From contig OZ024895.1 in the NCBI GenBank assembly GCA_964017195.1, forward strand, positions 5,390,001 through 5,454,000: a stretch of DNA of 64,000 bases, in the 5' to 3' direction. This DNA comes from Siderastrea radians. Lineage: Eukaryota > Cnidaria > Anthozoa > Scleractinia > Rhizangiidae. The first letter of the stretch is position 1. Each line of letters begins with the position of its first letter. Below are positions 1 to 10,900 of the stretch, one piece after another. The notes under the pieces were generated by a model. It was not told the DNA's origin and made no database searches. It was given only the letters and a program-made list of their open reading frames with translations. The translations under genes were made by a program, and so were the position numbers.

Positions 1-125
1 AATATCCCACGATATTGTAAAGTTGGTTATTGTGCAGCACCGTGCGTGCGCCCATCTTGTTACACTTGTAGTTGTTTTTCAATTTACTGAAAAAGGTTGG
101 AGAAGGTTAAGTTGGATAATAAATC

Positions 126-547
126 TCTTATTAGATGTTTCGGTGTGAAGTATCGCCGTTTATTGTATGGACAAGAGTGTTTTAGTGGAAAATAGACCAC
201 TCATAAAGTTCATATCCTCACTAGTGAGGATATAGATGACGTCATTTCCCTCTTTTACACTGTTGTTTGTGCAAAAATACTCTTGTCTATATAATAAAAA
301 GAAAATTACACGGCGGCTTGAAGATATGAATTTTATTTTCGACTGGTAAAAAATCAATATTTTACTCACCCGCTGCGCTCGTTCGTAAAATAGTTTTTTA
401 CCACTCGAAAATAAAATTCATATTTCGCGCCGCCGCCGTAATATCCTCTATATATTTTTACTCGTTGTTTGTATTGCGGGCTTGTCAAAATACAGCGCAA
501 CTCGTAAAAATATACGGCGATACTTCACACCGAAACATCTAATAAGA
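126..547. repeat. Foldback MITE with ~33-bp terminal inverted repeats
   Basis: The two ends are inverted copies of about 33 bp (126-158 and 515-547, beginning TCTTATTAGATGTTTCGG). The middle contains a second, nested hairpin at about 304-430. No coding capacity is seen. It lies in an intron of the NOMO gene. A non-autonomous DNA element is inferred from structure; the superfamily is not assigned. Confidence 0.7.
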
Positions 548-643
548 TGTGTGTATCGTGTCATTTTTTATTGTTTAGTGGCTGATCATAAAGAAACTCC
601 ATCTTTTACACATTAAAATGACTGTTGTCTTCTGTTCTTGTAG

Positions 644-3600
644 CTGCTTTGGTTTCATTTCATCGCTAAATGGGGAGCCAGAAAAAGGAATCGCGGTTGA
701 GGTTTGTAGTCTTGTTAATTTCTAAAAGTAATTTTTTTAAAGTTAAGCAATTTAAAACCCTTCAGCTAACTGTTGAGTTACGCTTTATGCTGTTTAACAG
801 GCTGTAGGACTTGAAAGCTGCGAATCTTTTCAAGAAGAAACAGTATCAGATCAAGATGGACAATATCGGCTTCGTGGACTGCAGGTCAGTACAGTTTCAA
901 TTCTATTTTACTCAGTCATTCATCAGTTAGTCGAGCTTTCGCCCATCGTCACACACTAGCCCTTAAGTAGCGCCTATCTTGTAAGACCAGTTTCCGTCCC
1001 TCTCATTGCTGTACTATGTTGTACTAATGTTGCTGTGCTGTGTTGTAGTAATGTTGCTGTACTATGTTGTGCTGTTGCTGTACTGTGTTGTACTAATGTT
1101 GCTGTACTATCTTGTACTGATGTTGCTGTGCTATGTTATAATAACGTTGCCGTGCTATGTTGTACCAATGTTGCTGTCCTATGTTGTACCAATGTTGCTG
1201 TCCTATGTTGTAGTAATGTTGCTGTACTATGTTGAACTAGTTGCTGTACTATGTTGAACTAGTTGCTGTGCTATGTTGTTTTAATGTTGCTGTACTTTGT
1301 TATACTAATGTTGCTGTACTATGTTGTGATCTACTATGTTGGGCACCACATAGCTCTCTAGAACATTGGGCAGAAACAATAACGCCAACCCTGAAAAAAT
1401 GGAGCTGTGTTATAGCAAGGTGCAATGAAATCAGAGGTTCTAAAGAGCTGTGTGTCCTGTACCAGGGGGGGGGGGGATAGAAGCGAGGCCTGGGACCGAG
1501 AAACGATGTTCTCACAACTTGCAAAGCGGTCCAGTCAAAACGTGGGCAGCGGTGTTCGTCATAATAAATATTTCCGATCGATGATCAACTTGTTCGAAAT
1601 AGTGTGCAAAATTTATGTGTATTTTGTCGGTGGAAAGTAAGCGGTGAGCGGCTAATCTCTCATGGAACTTACTGTCAGTTTCGTACAAGAGAATATTCGA
1701 TGGAAGCGACATCGATGAAGACGCTTCTGTTTTCGCACTGTCTTGTTTGTTGCAGTGTCGAGTGGATCAGCTGCGAGCTGTACGGCAGTCACGTTTCGCT
1801 TGTTTATACTTGGAGACCAGGTTTGCGAGAAACGTTTCAATGTTGAATGCTACACTTAGATAATTCAACGTAAATAAACTTCTCACCGAGAGAAAGCGCT
1901 TGAACTATTCAGGATTTTATTTCTTGTACTCCGCGACGTAATTTTGGTCTTTGTCTATCGCTGAACTGATGCATGTGATAAATAAAAATACTGTCAATGT
2001 CTCTTTTTACATCTCATTCTGTAACGAATTGATAGCATGAGAAGAGACAGTTATGGCTATACTCGGTTTGCATGTTTTCCTCCAGCGTGGTCTAAATAAA
2101 TTGCACCGGGAAATGTGCCATAAAACATCGATGGAAGTAAATTCAATCAAAACTGCTATAACCTAATGCATGGAAACAATACCTACGCACAAAATGCGAC
2201 TTTTATTATCAATAATCCAGTTATGTGTTAACAAGATCATTTCACAGTTCAGTACTTTGAAACCGATCCCACTTTTTAACCCAGCTTCAGAAAATTCTAT
2301 CTGATTCTATACAGTCGATCACACAGACTGGATTGATCGAAGCGCTAGTGTTCTACTTTGCGACTAAAAAACTTCGAGAGTAAACTTTTGTCTTCATAAG
2401 AAGCAAAATGCACGAAAACATGATAAAAGTGTAAAATACGATCAATTCGTCAATTACTTAAACGAAGGGACAAAACCGAATCCGCCGCCTTTCGCCGTCA
2501 TAATCTTTTTCCCTTCATGTTCAGCGTCCGAGTTCCGTTGGAACATGCAACATCTGCGCACGCGTAGGAGGCATATCCGCTGGCTAGAACCTCACAGATT
2601 GCTTTGCAAGTTGTGAGAACATCGTTTGGATTTCATTTAAGAGAATGTATGGGAAGTTGCTTCCCCCCCCCCCCCCCCGGGTCCTGTACTATGTTTTTGC
2701 AAGTAAATGTGAACAGGAGCATATGGTGTGAAACAATTTCTGATACGTCGTAAAAACACTAAAACGAGAAAAGAGGAAGCAGTTCAGTAAGGGGAGCTGG
2801 AAAAGTACATTGGTCCTTTGCTAAAAGAATCCGCATTCATTGTTAATGGCCAATATGCTTGGAATAATTATAGTGAGATAGCGTGCATTAAGTATCGATA
2901 TTCTGTGTTCGTTTCAGCCTGGCTGTATGTACAGAGTTCGAGTAAAGACTGGGGAGAGTAACCCACACATTGAGCGAGCCTCGCCGTCATTTATTGACAT
3001 ACAGGTAGCTGAACTCTGAACTGAACTTAAACTTTGAACAGTACGATCATTGAAATAAGTGCTCAGAGGTCAAAGTGATCAAGTGGAAACAGCGTGCTGC
3101 GATTGCAACCATGTATCTTACATGGTTTTCTTATAAACACTACCACCATTAAGTACTGACGGTCTTTTAGCGATTATAGCAATCATCCTTAAATAAGGTT
3201 CTTGGGTTCAACTTGTGTCACATCAGTGAGAAATCAGAGAATTACACTGCAGTGTAAATTTAAGTGCTGAGAGAAAACTGCTGAGCATTGGCCTAGTAAG
3301 GAAATATGGTCCACACAGGTTAAAGCGAAATTTCTTTGACTCCGAAGGGATTCGTAGCCTCGGCTCCCGGGAATTTGGTCACCGATGCTCTATCGCGTGA
3401 GATACGAGGCCTGACGGGAGGAGGGGTGAGTCGTATAAAACTTAACGTCTGGCGTAACTGCTAACGTGGGATGTTTACTCCAGTCAAAGTCACTATTTTA
3501 ACATCTGACGTTAGCAGTTACGTCCAGCATAGGTTTTATTCAACTCAACCGAGGTTGTTACTGAGAAATCAGAAAAGTAGCTTTGCAATTTGTAAATTTA

Positions 3601-6406
3601 AAAGCTTCTTTAATAATTTGTACAGTGAAAGTTTAATGAATTCTTCGTTTCTGATGAAGAAGAAGTGTTATATGGTCTTTTTAATTTTTTATGATGAATT
3701 AATAAAATATACTAATAATACTTTAGTTTTATACTAATAATACTCTCTTTTTGTGTTGTGCTAATAATATACTGATAAGGCCTAGGTCAAACGTCGAACT
3801 TAACATGTGCCGAACCTAAGGCTAATGGGCAAAAGCTATTGTTTTCGCTAATTTGCATTAGGAGTTCGACGTTTGATTTAGGCCTAATACTTTCGTATTG
3901 TATTGTATTGTACTTTTCTGTTTTTATCATATTTAACTCATTTTGCAGAATTGTCCTTCATTTAACAGGTATCAGGATCCGACCTTCAAAATGTAAACAT
4001 GATCGCTTTCCGCCATGTCAATCAATTTGAGATCACAGGAAATGTTGTTACAGACAGCCAGTTTCTTTCAACCCTCAAGGTGAAATTTTCTCTAGCAAAT
4101 AGTTGCTTGCATACCCTGGTAATAGAGTCATAAAAGAAGACCCAATTTCTTACTTCAGTTTACTCGTTCCCTTAACCGTATCTTTGCGTCTAACCAAGAT
4201 GCAGCTAATTTCAGTTGGAGTGATAAGTGAGTTGGGGTAACCATCTCTAGCTAACAATTGTTTTGTATGCCCTTGTCAAACAGTCACAAACACACAAATT
4301 TCCTACTTGCGTTAGTTAACTCCCTTCTTAGATGAATGTTTCCTTTTAGCGGTATTGGACGCACTTTTCTAATCTTCTTGCGTCTACTGGCAGTTCCTTT
4401 TTGCCAGTGCTGAAAATTTTCTTATGCCTAAGCGTGAATTTTTTTTCACGCAATGGAGGTTTCGTTCCTTTCTCCCTCTAGTCTGAATTCTAAAATTCAA
4501 AATGGCCCACTAGCGATGGAAAAAGAAGTTCATAATTAGAAGTATCCATCGTAAGACTGTAAAAAAAACTTGTCTGCGTGGTATCATGTGTAAAAAAGGC
4601 ACTGATTTTCGTTTGCCCCATACCCTTTACATGAAACACTGTTAAGTGCCAATGTATACAACCAGGATTGCTAGAATTACGCAACTGGATAATCTGACGG
4701 ACCGAGCCCTAATGCCAGATGAAAACTATGGACTTCTTTTCAACTTTTGGTTAAAACTGCATTGCAATATCTTTTGTTTTTCCCCAGGTGACATTGTCCC
4801 CAGAGAATAACCCCGATTCCCCTGTGTTTACCACACCTGTGGGTGTGTCGAGCTACTTCCAATTCCCTCCAGTTCCGAACGACGGTCAGGTGTACGTGGT
4901 TCGTTTGGTGTCATCTCTGTCCACTGTGAACTATCATTACACGCGACCCGAATCTACTGTCACTGCTACTGGAGTCCGTGCTCATGTCTCGTTTAATTTT
5001 GTTCCACAGGTGAGCTGTCCACTCAGAGCTTGCTGTTTTTATTTATCCCCTGTTTAGATCCCCGGCAGTCGGGAACGATTGCGAAAAACTAAGCGTCCGA
5101 AGTCAGAAATTCTTGAGGAATTTCTACGGAAAGGCTTGGTCAATCCTTGTGGGAGTATTTGGTATTTGTTTAGAACTGCCAATCAATTTAAAAAAATGTT
5201 TTGGTTTTGTAGTTCACGAGTTTTCCGAGAGCCTGAGCCTACCATAAAATCACTTGAGTGGTTAAGTTGGTTGTTTAATATTTTTCACACGCTTTGGATG
5301 TGAAAATGATCATAGCTTCGATTTGAATGATCATGAATGATATTGTGGATTTTCCTCGACAAACAGAACGAACGTTAAGACCACTCTTGCTAACTGAAGG
5401 TTTTTACTCCGAAATGCAACGGTTTTAATTTTTGATGGTTTATTTCCCCAGCCACGTAAACTTGAACCGGAAGCTACCCAAGGATCATTTCTGACATTGC
5501 CATTGTTAATACTTCTCATTCTCTTAGCTTGGAACCATAACAAGGTACGGCGAGGAGATTTACTAGTGTTTTCTAATTAGCAGTTAACTATAATACAGTG
5601 GAACCTTGGTGGACTCGAACTCCCTGTTGTCCCCAACACCCGGGGTGGGGGGGGGGGGGAGGTTACCCCCTGTATGGCCTATAGGGGACATGCCGCTGGA
5701 CAGGGTATGGTTTTTCTCCTCTCTGTCCTTAAGGACGGTGCCTCCTAATACGGATGTATTTTTGCAAAGGTTATGACTATGGGGAAAAAGCAGATCTTAG
5801 CAAGGGTTATTGGAATCCAAAGAGAAAATGTGGGTAACCACGCTTTTTTCAGAGATATTAAGCAACCACAATTCTAAAAAAAAAGCGTTAAAATACAAAG
5901 ATTGTATGGCGATTTCTTTCCAAATTTAAGCTCAATCATCTCTGAAAAATGCATGGTTACCCTCATTTTTCTTTTTGGATTCTGATAGCCCTTGCTAAGA
6001 TCTGCTTTTTCCACGTAGTCCTAAACCGCGCAAAAATATTGTTGTATTAGGGGGCAAATTCCTTAAGAAACCTGAATATCCCGAGATGCGCAGAACGTAT
6101 GCGCAGTAACCAAAAGGAGGCACCGTCCTTAACAGGGTATGTAATTTTACGCGCGTCTGTTTTTGAGGATATAAAGAGAAAGCCAAAACCTCTAAGTTGT
6201 GATACTTATTTGTGTATGGTGCGATTGTTACAATGTTATTGTTTTAAGTTTTGTCATCTAGTCTTGGCTCGTTCGTATTTCAGGTCATTCCATTCCTTCA
6301 ACAAGTTCCTCAAATGATACAAGGAGTTTCCGCTGACCAAATACAGGCTCAGCTGGAGGACCCTTTCAAGAACAAGAAGAAAACGCAACCGACACGCCGA
6401 AGATAA
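644..6406 (+). CDS. NOMO: Nodal modulator (NOMO), C-terminal seven exons (gene 5'-partial in this window)
   Basis: The exons are 644-701, 801-884, 2918-3004, 3969-4079, 4788-5009, 5452-5544 and 6284-6406 (stop TAA at 6404-6406). Every boundary has AG/GT, and exons two to seven are whole codons (28, 29, 37, 74, 31 and 41). The translation follows the end of NOMO. A carboxypeptidase-regulatory-like beta-sandwich segment (LRGLQPGCMYRVRV; HIERASP) comes first, then NVNMIAFRHVNQFEITGNV, then a segment matching YVVRLVSSLS. A hydrophobic transmembrane stretch follows in exon 6 (LTLPLLILLILLAW). The tail is short and lysine/arginine-rich. In animals NOMO is an ER membrane protein with a large lumenal part that works with nicalin and TMEM147 in the multipass-protein translocon. 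The start and most lumenal repeats lie upstream of the window. Introns carry several DNA elements. No damage is seen in the exons, so the gene is probably functional. Confidence 0.9.
1006..1335. repeat. Minisatellite, ~24-27 bp unit
   Basis: Tandem imperfect copies of a unit like TTGCTGTACTATGTTGTACT fill this part of a NOMO intron. Small reading frames across it are repeat artefacts. The 1463-2680 element sits just downstream, and its right flank resumes with similar sequence (GTCCTGTACTATGT). Confidence 0.85.
1463..2680. mobile_element. DNA element with poly-G ends and 9-bp target duplication
   Basis: A direct repeat GTCCTGTAC occurs at 1454-1462 and 2681-2689. Between them the element starts with CA plus a G run and ends with a C run plus GG, so its tips are inverted poly-G. 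Internal inverted segments AACGATGTTCTCACAACTTG (about 1502 and, inverted, near 2629) extend the pairing. The body is about 1.2 kb with no credible ORF. A 9-bp duplication is typical of Mutator-like elements; that assignment is inference. Confidence 0.7.
3775..3889. repeat. Short foldback MITE
   Basis: The inverted ends read AAGGCCTAGGTCAAACGTCG on the left and the complement of TTAGGCCTAAATCAAACGTC on the right, with about 60 bp between them. It lies in a NOMO intron immediately before exon 3969-4079. Confidence 0.7.
5733..6128. mobile_element. TTAA-flanked MITE, inverted ends GGACGGTGCCTCC
   Basis: TTAA stands at 5729-5732 and 6129-6132. Just inside are inverted repeats GGACGGTGCCTCC, and longer partial complementarity (AGCAGATCTTAGCAAGGG) runs inward. 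It lies in the last NOMO intron. The TTAA target fits piggyBac- or Kolobok-type mobilisation (inference). Confidence 0.75.
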
Positions 6407-6564
6407 CAAACACTAGGGATTAGGAATTAACGAATAATTTTGGTAACAATTCTGTTGGCGAGAAAAAAGATCCCGCGATTCCAGATACATGGAAAACCAC
6501 ACATAATTCTGCATGCTTACTGACTCTCGGCAGCGTGGTGAACGGTTTCAGTAAAGACGTCATT

Positions 6565-6776
6565 AAGAGCCTTTAAGCCCCAATATCCACAAGCATATTC
6601 TCCTCAGTAGCTTTCATATCTTATGATACATACATGTTGGGAGAATTTGTTTAACCATCAAGACATTTTGTCTAAGGTGATCATTCCCTGTATTCTCATG
6701 ACCTGTGTGTTTCATAATGCACAGTGATAGTGTAAGGAGAAGTTAGATAGTGGTCACTGTTGGGACTTAAAGAGTC
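6565..6776. repeat. Dispersed element copy, GGGACTTAAAG type
   Basis: A degenerate copy with ends near CCTTTAAGCCCCAATA and GGGACTTAAAGAGTC. A second, direct copy sits at 7128-7297, sharing ACATTTTGTCT and GTGATCATTC. Both lie in the NOMO 3' flank or UTR. Confidence 0.6.
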
Positions 6777-7127
6777 AAGAGTCTTTAGGAGAAGATAATT
6801 AAACATTGAACGAAATTTGGTCTGGAAAAAAGAGCGAGAGCGAATGCTTACGGTCAGTATCATAAGCAAGTAAAGGTTCATTACCCGAACGTACAACTTC
6901 AATACTGCGTCTATGAAACGGCGTTGTCTTACGCTGTGTTATTTTTAGAAACGGTATTTAGTTTGGGAAGAAAGAGACACGAGCACAGACGGCCACGAGA
7001 TACGTGCAGAAGCAATGATGTTTTCTGCGTTCACGTGACCTTTTGATTTTTGCTAGTTCCCGGTGTTTCCCTTTCAACTCGCATGCTGACAAGAAGCTAT
7101 GGCTTGATTACGTTAGTCGCTCAACAC

Positions 7128-7297
7128 TTTAAGTCCAAATAGCGACAAGCACGTTTTCCTCACTAATTAAAAACATCACGACATTTTGTCTTTGGTGATC
7201 ATTCTTTACTCCCGTGACCAATTATGTTTGGTCAAGTGGTGATACTGTAAGGAGAGATTAGACGCTTGTCACTATTGGGGCTTAAAGGGTTAAAGAA
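7128..7297. repeat. Second copy of the GGGCTTAAAGGG element
   Basis: This copy is related to 6565-6776 in the same orientation, with ends CTTTAAGTCCAAATAG and GGGGCTTAAAGGGTTAA. The stretch 7298-7900 around it holds no gene I can support beyond a possible polyadenylation signal. Confidence 0.6.
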
Positions 7298-7605
7298 TCT
7301 GTTAGTCCCTGACAGGAGTCGAACCCTCTTGGATTTGCATTGGTTCTTTAGCTGAATATTGTTTTATGACATCATCTATTCCCAGAATCGAACAGTTTTC
7401 GTAGAGTGAAGCTGGAAGAAAACTGTGAGCGTTCAGGAACAGACAATCTTAGAACAAGTTTCCAACTGCATTTAGTACCGTTCGAAGAATGCACGAAACT
7501 AGAACAAATGTCTCGATATTACATTCTTGTAGTTAGCTCTTTATGAAGTACAAAAAAAAAAAAACCTGTGTAGCTACCGTGCACAGGCTTGTCCTGTTAC
7601 AAATG

Positions 7606-7611
7606 AATAAA
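7606..7611 (+). promoter_or_regulatory. Candidate polyadenylation signal AATAAA
   Basis: AATAAA is followed about 20 bases later by TTTCTAAAG and then GT-rich sequence. It is the clearest candidate 3' end downstream of the NOMO stop, but it is 1.2 kb away and across two repeats, so the link is uncertain. Confidence 0.3.
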
Positions 7612-7916
7612 GTGTTGCTTTCTAAAGAAACTGTGGTGCTGCGTCGGTTGCAAAGTGTGTAGTGTGTGTAGTTGGTTTGTTGGCGCCATCATTAAAATGC
7701 ACAATTTCTGAATCAGTGAACCGAAAATAGTTTCCTTTTATTTATTTTATTCATCTACTTGTCTGCGGTAACAATGTAAGCGGCAAGAAGTAGAAGCTTG
7801 CACATGAACTTCACGGTTCAGTGATTTTTAATCACAAGTGAGATGGGAGTTGGCGCTTGTTAGTGAATAAAGCTTTTACGCGCTTCAAACAATAGAAACT
7901 ACGGTAGCCAACCAGA

Positions 7917-10900
7917 ATGCTTTGTCCAAGCGAGTCCAAAACCTGTCAAACCGGTTATACGCTAATGAGAATCCACCCCATTTTATTCATGAGATCTAGA
8001 CAGCTTATGACGTCATCGGCATTAATTTATTCCACCACAAATTTATGGGATTCCACCGCAAAAAGAGGCCTAAAACATCCTTACTATACTACTAACAAAG
8101 ATTCCTCCAAGAAAACCAGCTCCAAAAAGAGCAGCTTCAAAGACTGTTCAAAAATGAAGACAGTCGTCCAAAGAAGCAGTGTGCTTACTCCTTCCCTGCC
8201 CCATACCTGTCAGGACAAGTGCCAAAGATGGCACTTGAGAATGGTGAAGGAGAATGGTGTACTACCAGAAGGCGAGGAACAACGAAGCAGAAGAAAAGAT
8301 AAAGTGAAAAGTCTTACACTGTCAGATGTCAAGGTTCCTATTAGTTCAGGTGAAGATAAACAGGCCTTTGTTACTTTTTTTTTTGAATACACAAGATAGA
8401 TGGCTCAATATTGTTCAACATTTGTGGCTCAACAAAATAATGGGTGCATTAAAGGCTTGCTCTCAAGGGCCATCTACATTGTTATGTGCCTTATGGCATG
8501 ATAATTGGCAATCGATGGTAAAATGTAGCTCTTGTTTCACCTGCCAAAAAATTTTGTCCATCGTCAAATTACACTAATTTGTTGTTAGGTGGCTCAGGGC
8601 CAATAACAAGGACTCAAGATGATTCTGCAATTGATAGCACAAAACCAGGACCCCAAAGAAAGGTAGACTTGTTACATATTATGCAATTTTGGGTTTATGC
8701 TATTTAGTGGACGTAATTGTCTTCATATATTAACTTTAAGTTAGGTTTCCTTCCATTTTCTTTTTTCAAACAACCTTTTAAAGATTTCTTGGAAAAATAT
8801 TAAGATGATTTCCGCTCAACGTTCGAGCTTTAAGCGCAAAAATTAAGTTACCAAAAAACCTCTTGCAGCACGGTCACATTTTGAAAACGGATAAGAAGAA
8901 CTTATCGATAACATTTCTCCCAGGCTGACCCCGTGAGAGGAACTTGGATTAGAAGTTATCCATATTTCAGTTAAAAAGACGCTTCATGTCAGTTCAAAAC
9001 AAAACGGCGCCCGTTTTTAACATATTTTTACGAGATTTGACATTAATTTTCTCGAGAATGCTTGTGAATTTCGCGGGGTCACTTGGAGAAGTGAATGAAA
9101 GTGAGTTGTTTCAAAAAGCATTGAAAATGTTATCGTGCTATGAGTAGTTTTTTAGGAAATCTTTTTTGCACTTATTGCTCGAACGTTGAGCGGAATCCGT
9201 CTTAATAAACATTTTCATTGATTTGGTATTAATTTAAACCAGGAGCTATAATCGGGGACGGAGACCGTAACTAAATACCTTTTTCATTTGTGGCGTTGGC
9301 TCCATCAAAAAAGACAAATGTGCTATTTTTAGAAAAAATTGCGCCATCGCGTGTGGCACACATGCGTGTATGTTGCGAGGACTCCACGCAAAAAAACAAA
9401 AAAACAAAATGGCGTCGGAAATTACCTTCGTTGGAGAAGAAGAAATTCCGTTTCTGTCATCAGTGTCACTTCCAATTTTGAGGCAAGCCCTTGAGAAGAA
9501 CTTTCTGGATAGTGACTCTGAATATGAGGATTATACAAGTAATTCCGATGATGGCAGTGAGAGTATTTTAGACAAATCCTGTGGCGAAGATGCGTCGGAC
9601 ATGTCGGACGAGGATTTCCCCGTTAGACGGATGAAACGTTTTGCGGGCAAAAAAGGCGTCGAACTACCAAACAAATTTGAAGGCGAATCAGGCAGGAAAA
9701 GGAAAAAGACATCCCGAAAATATATTTCCTCTGAGGACGTACAGAGACTGCAGGGCAGCCGAGGGCAGCCGCAAAGACTGTAAAGTGAAGGAAAGTAACG
9801 CCCTGATAAGCTTAAATCAGATCATTTTCACTTTTTCCACAGCAAAAGAAAATAGTAACATGGATTCAAACTACCGAATCAGGAAAGAAAACGTTAGCCG
9901 AGATGTTTTCTGAAATAATGTTCGCCTTTACCGAAGTGGCCGAAATAAAGACAAAAAATTGTGAAAAGCGCCCTTTACTTTCAATCAAATGCTCTCGCGG
10001 TGCATTATCAATTGTCGACAAAACAGAGAACTGGAAAAACATCAAGAGAAAAAAAATCCATCCGTCTATGAGAAGGAGAAAGTCACATGTGCCATAGTGT
10101 TGAATATTACTGACTGGGCAATTTACGAACCTAGAAGTGATACATAGCGCAGCGGACGTGGTAAGGGTTTCAGCGAGAAAAGTCACTTTGTATCAAAGTT
10201 AAATTAAGAAGAAATTTATACAACTGAAGGCCACTGAGACACAAATCTAAGTTGTTTCAGAGTGCTTGATTTCTAAGGACGAAAAGAAACTGTAGAAATA
10301 GAAATTTATATTTAAGCATTTAGCGCTGTGTTTACAAAATTATTTCTTTCAGCATCGTCAAGTAAATCAATTGTTCTTAAAATTTCACAAACAGTAGGTT
10401 TTATACGGAAGGCTTTGACTCCGAAACATCGAGACAAGACAAAGTAAAGCACAGTAAAATGGGAGAAGCATTTAATAGAAATTGTCACACTTTTATGGGG
10501 AGTCAGTACAAAACTCATGCAACAGTCTGAACAACAAGCATTGAACAAATTCAGTACCAGAAAGGGCGACACTTTTTGGCTATACCACGCAAAATTGACA
10601 CTGGCTTACTTGTACTCGTTGTAGCTCTATCTATGTTCCAGCAGCTCCAAACGTTCAGATACAAATCGGATGCCATGTAAAATACGTTGAATCGCTTTCA
10701 CAGTTGTTTGAGAGTTGCTTTTAAGCTTATACCATTCCATCCGCGGGCTCTAAACCTGAGAACAAATGCATCTTGTGGTTTGGGTTTAAAAAAGTAAGAA
10801 GGTGAATTCTAATGTTCCTCACCTCCGTGGTCTTGTTTCAGTGAGCTGCATAGAAGTTATCGTTCAAGTTAAAATATTAAATTCTGTCTTTAGTTCTATC

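Noticed and set aside
1006..1257. Small proteins over tandem repeats (also 26644-27280, 46214-46453, 49377-49679, 13925-14256)
   Set aside because: These are translations of minisatellites or microsatellites, open in several frames because the repeat lacks stops.
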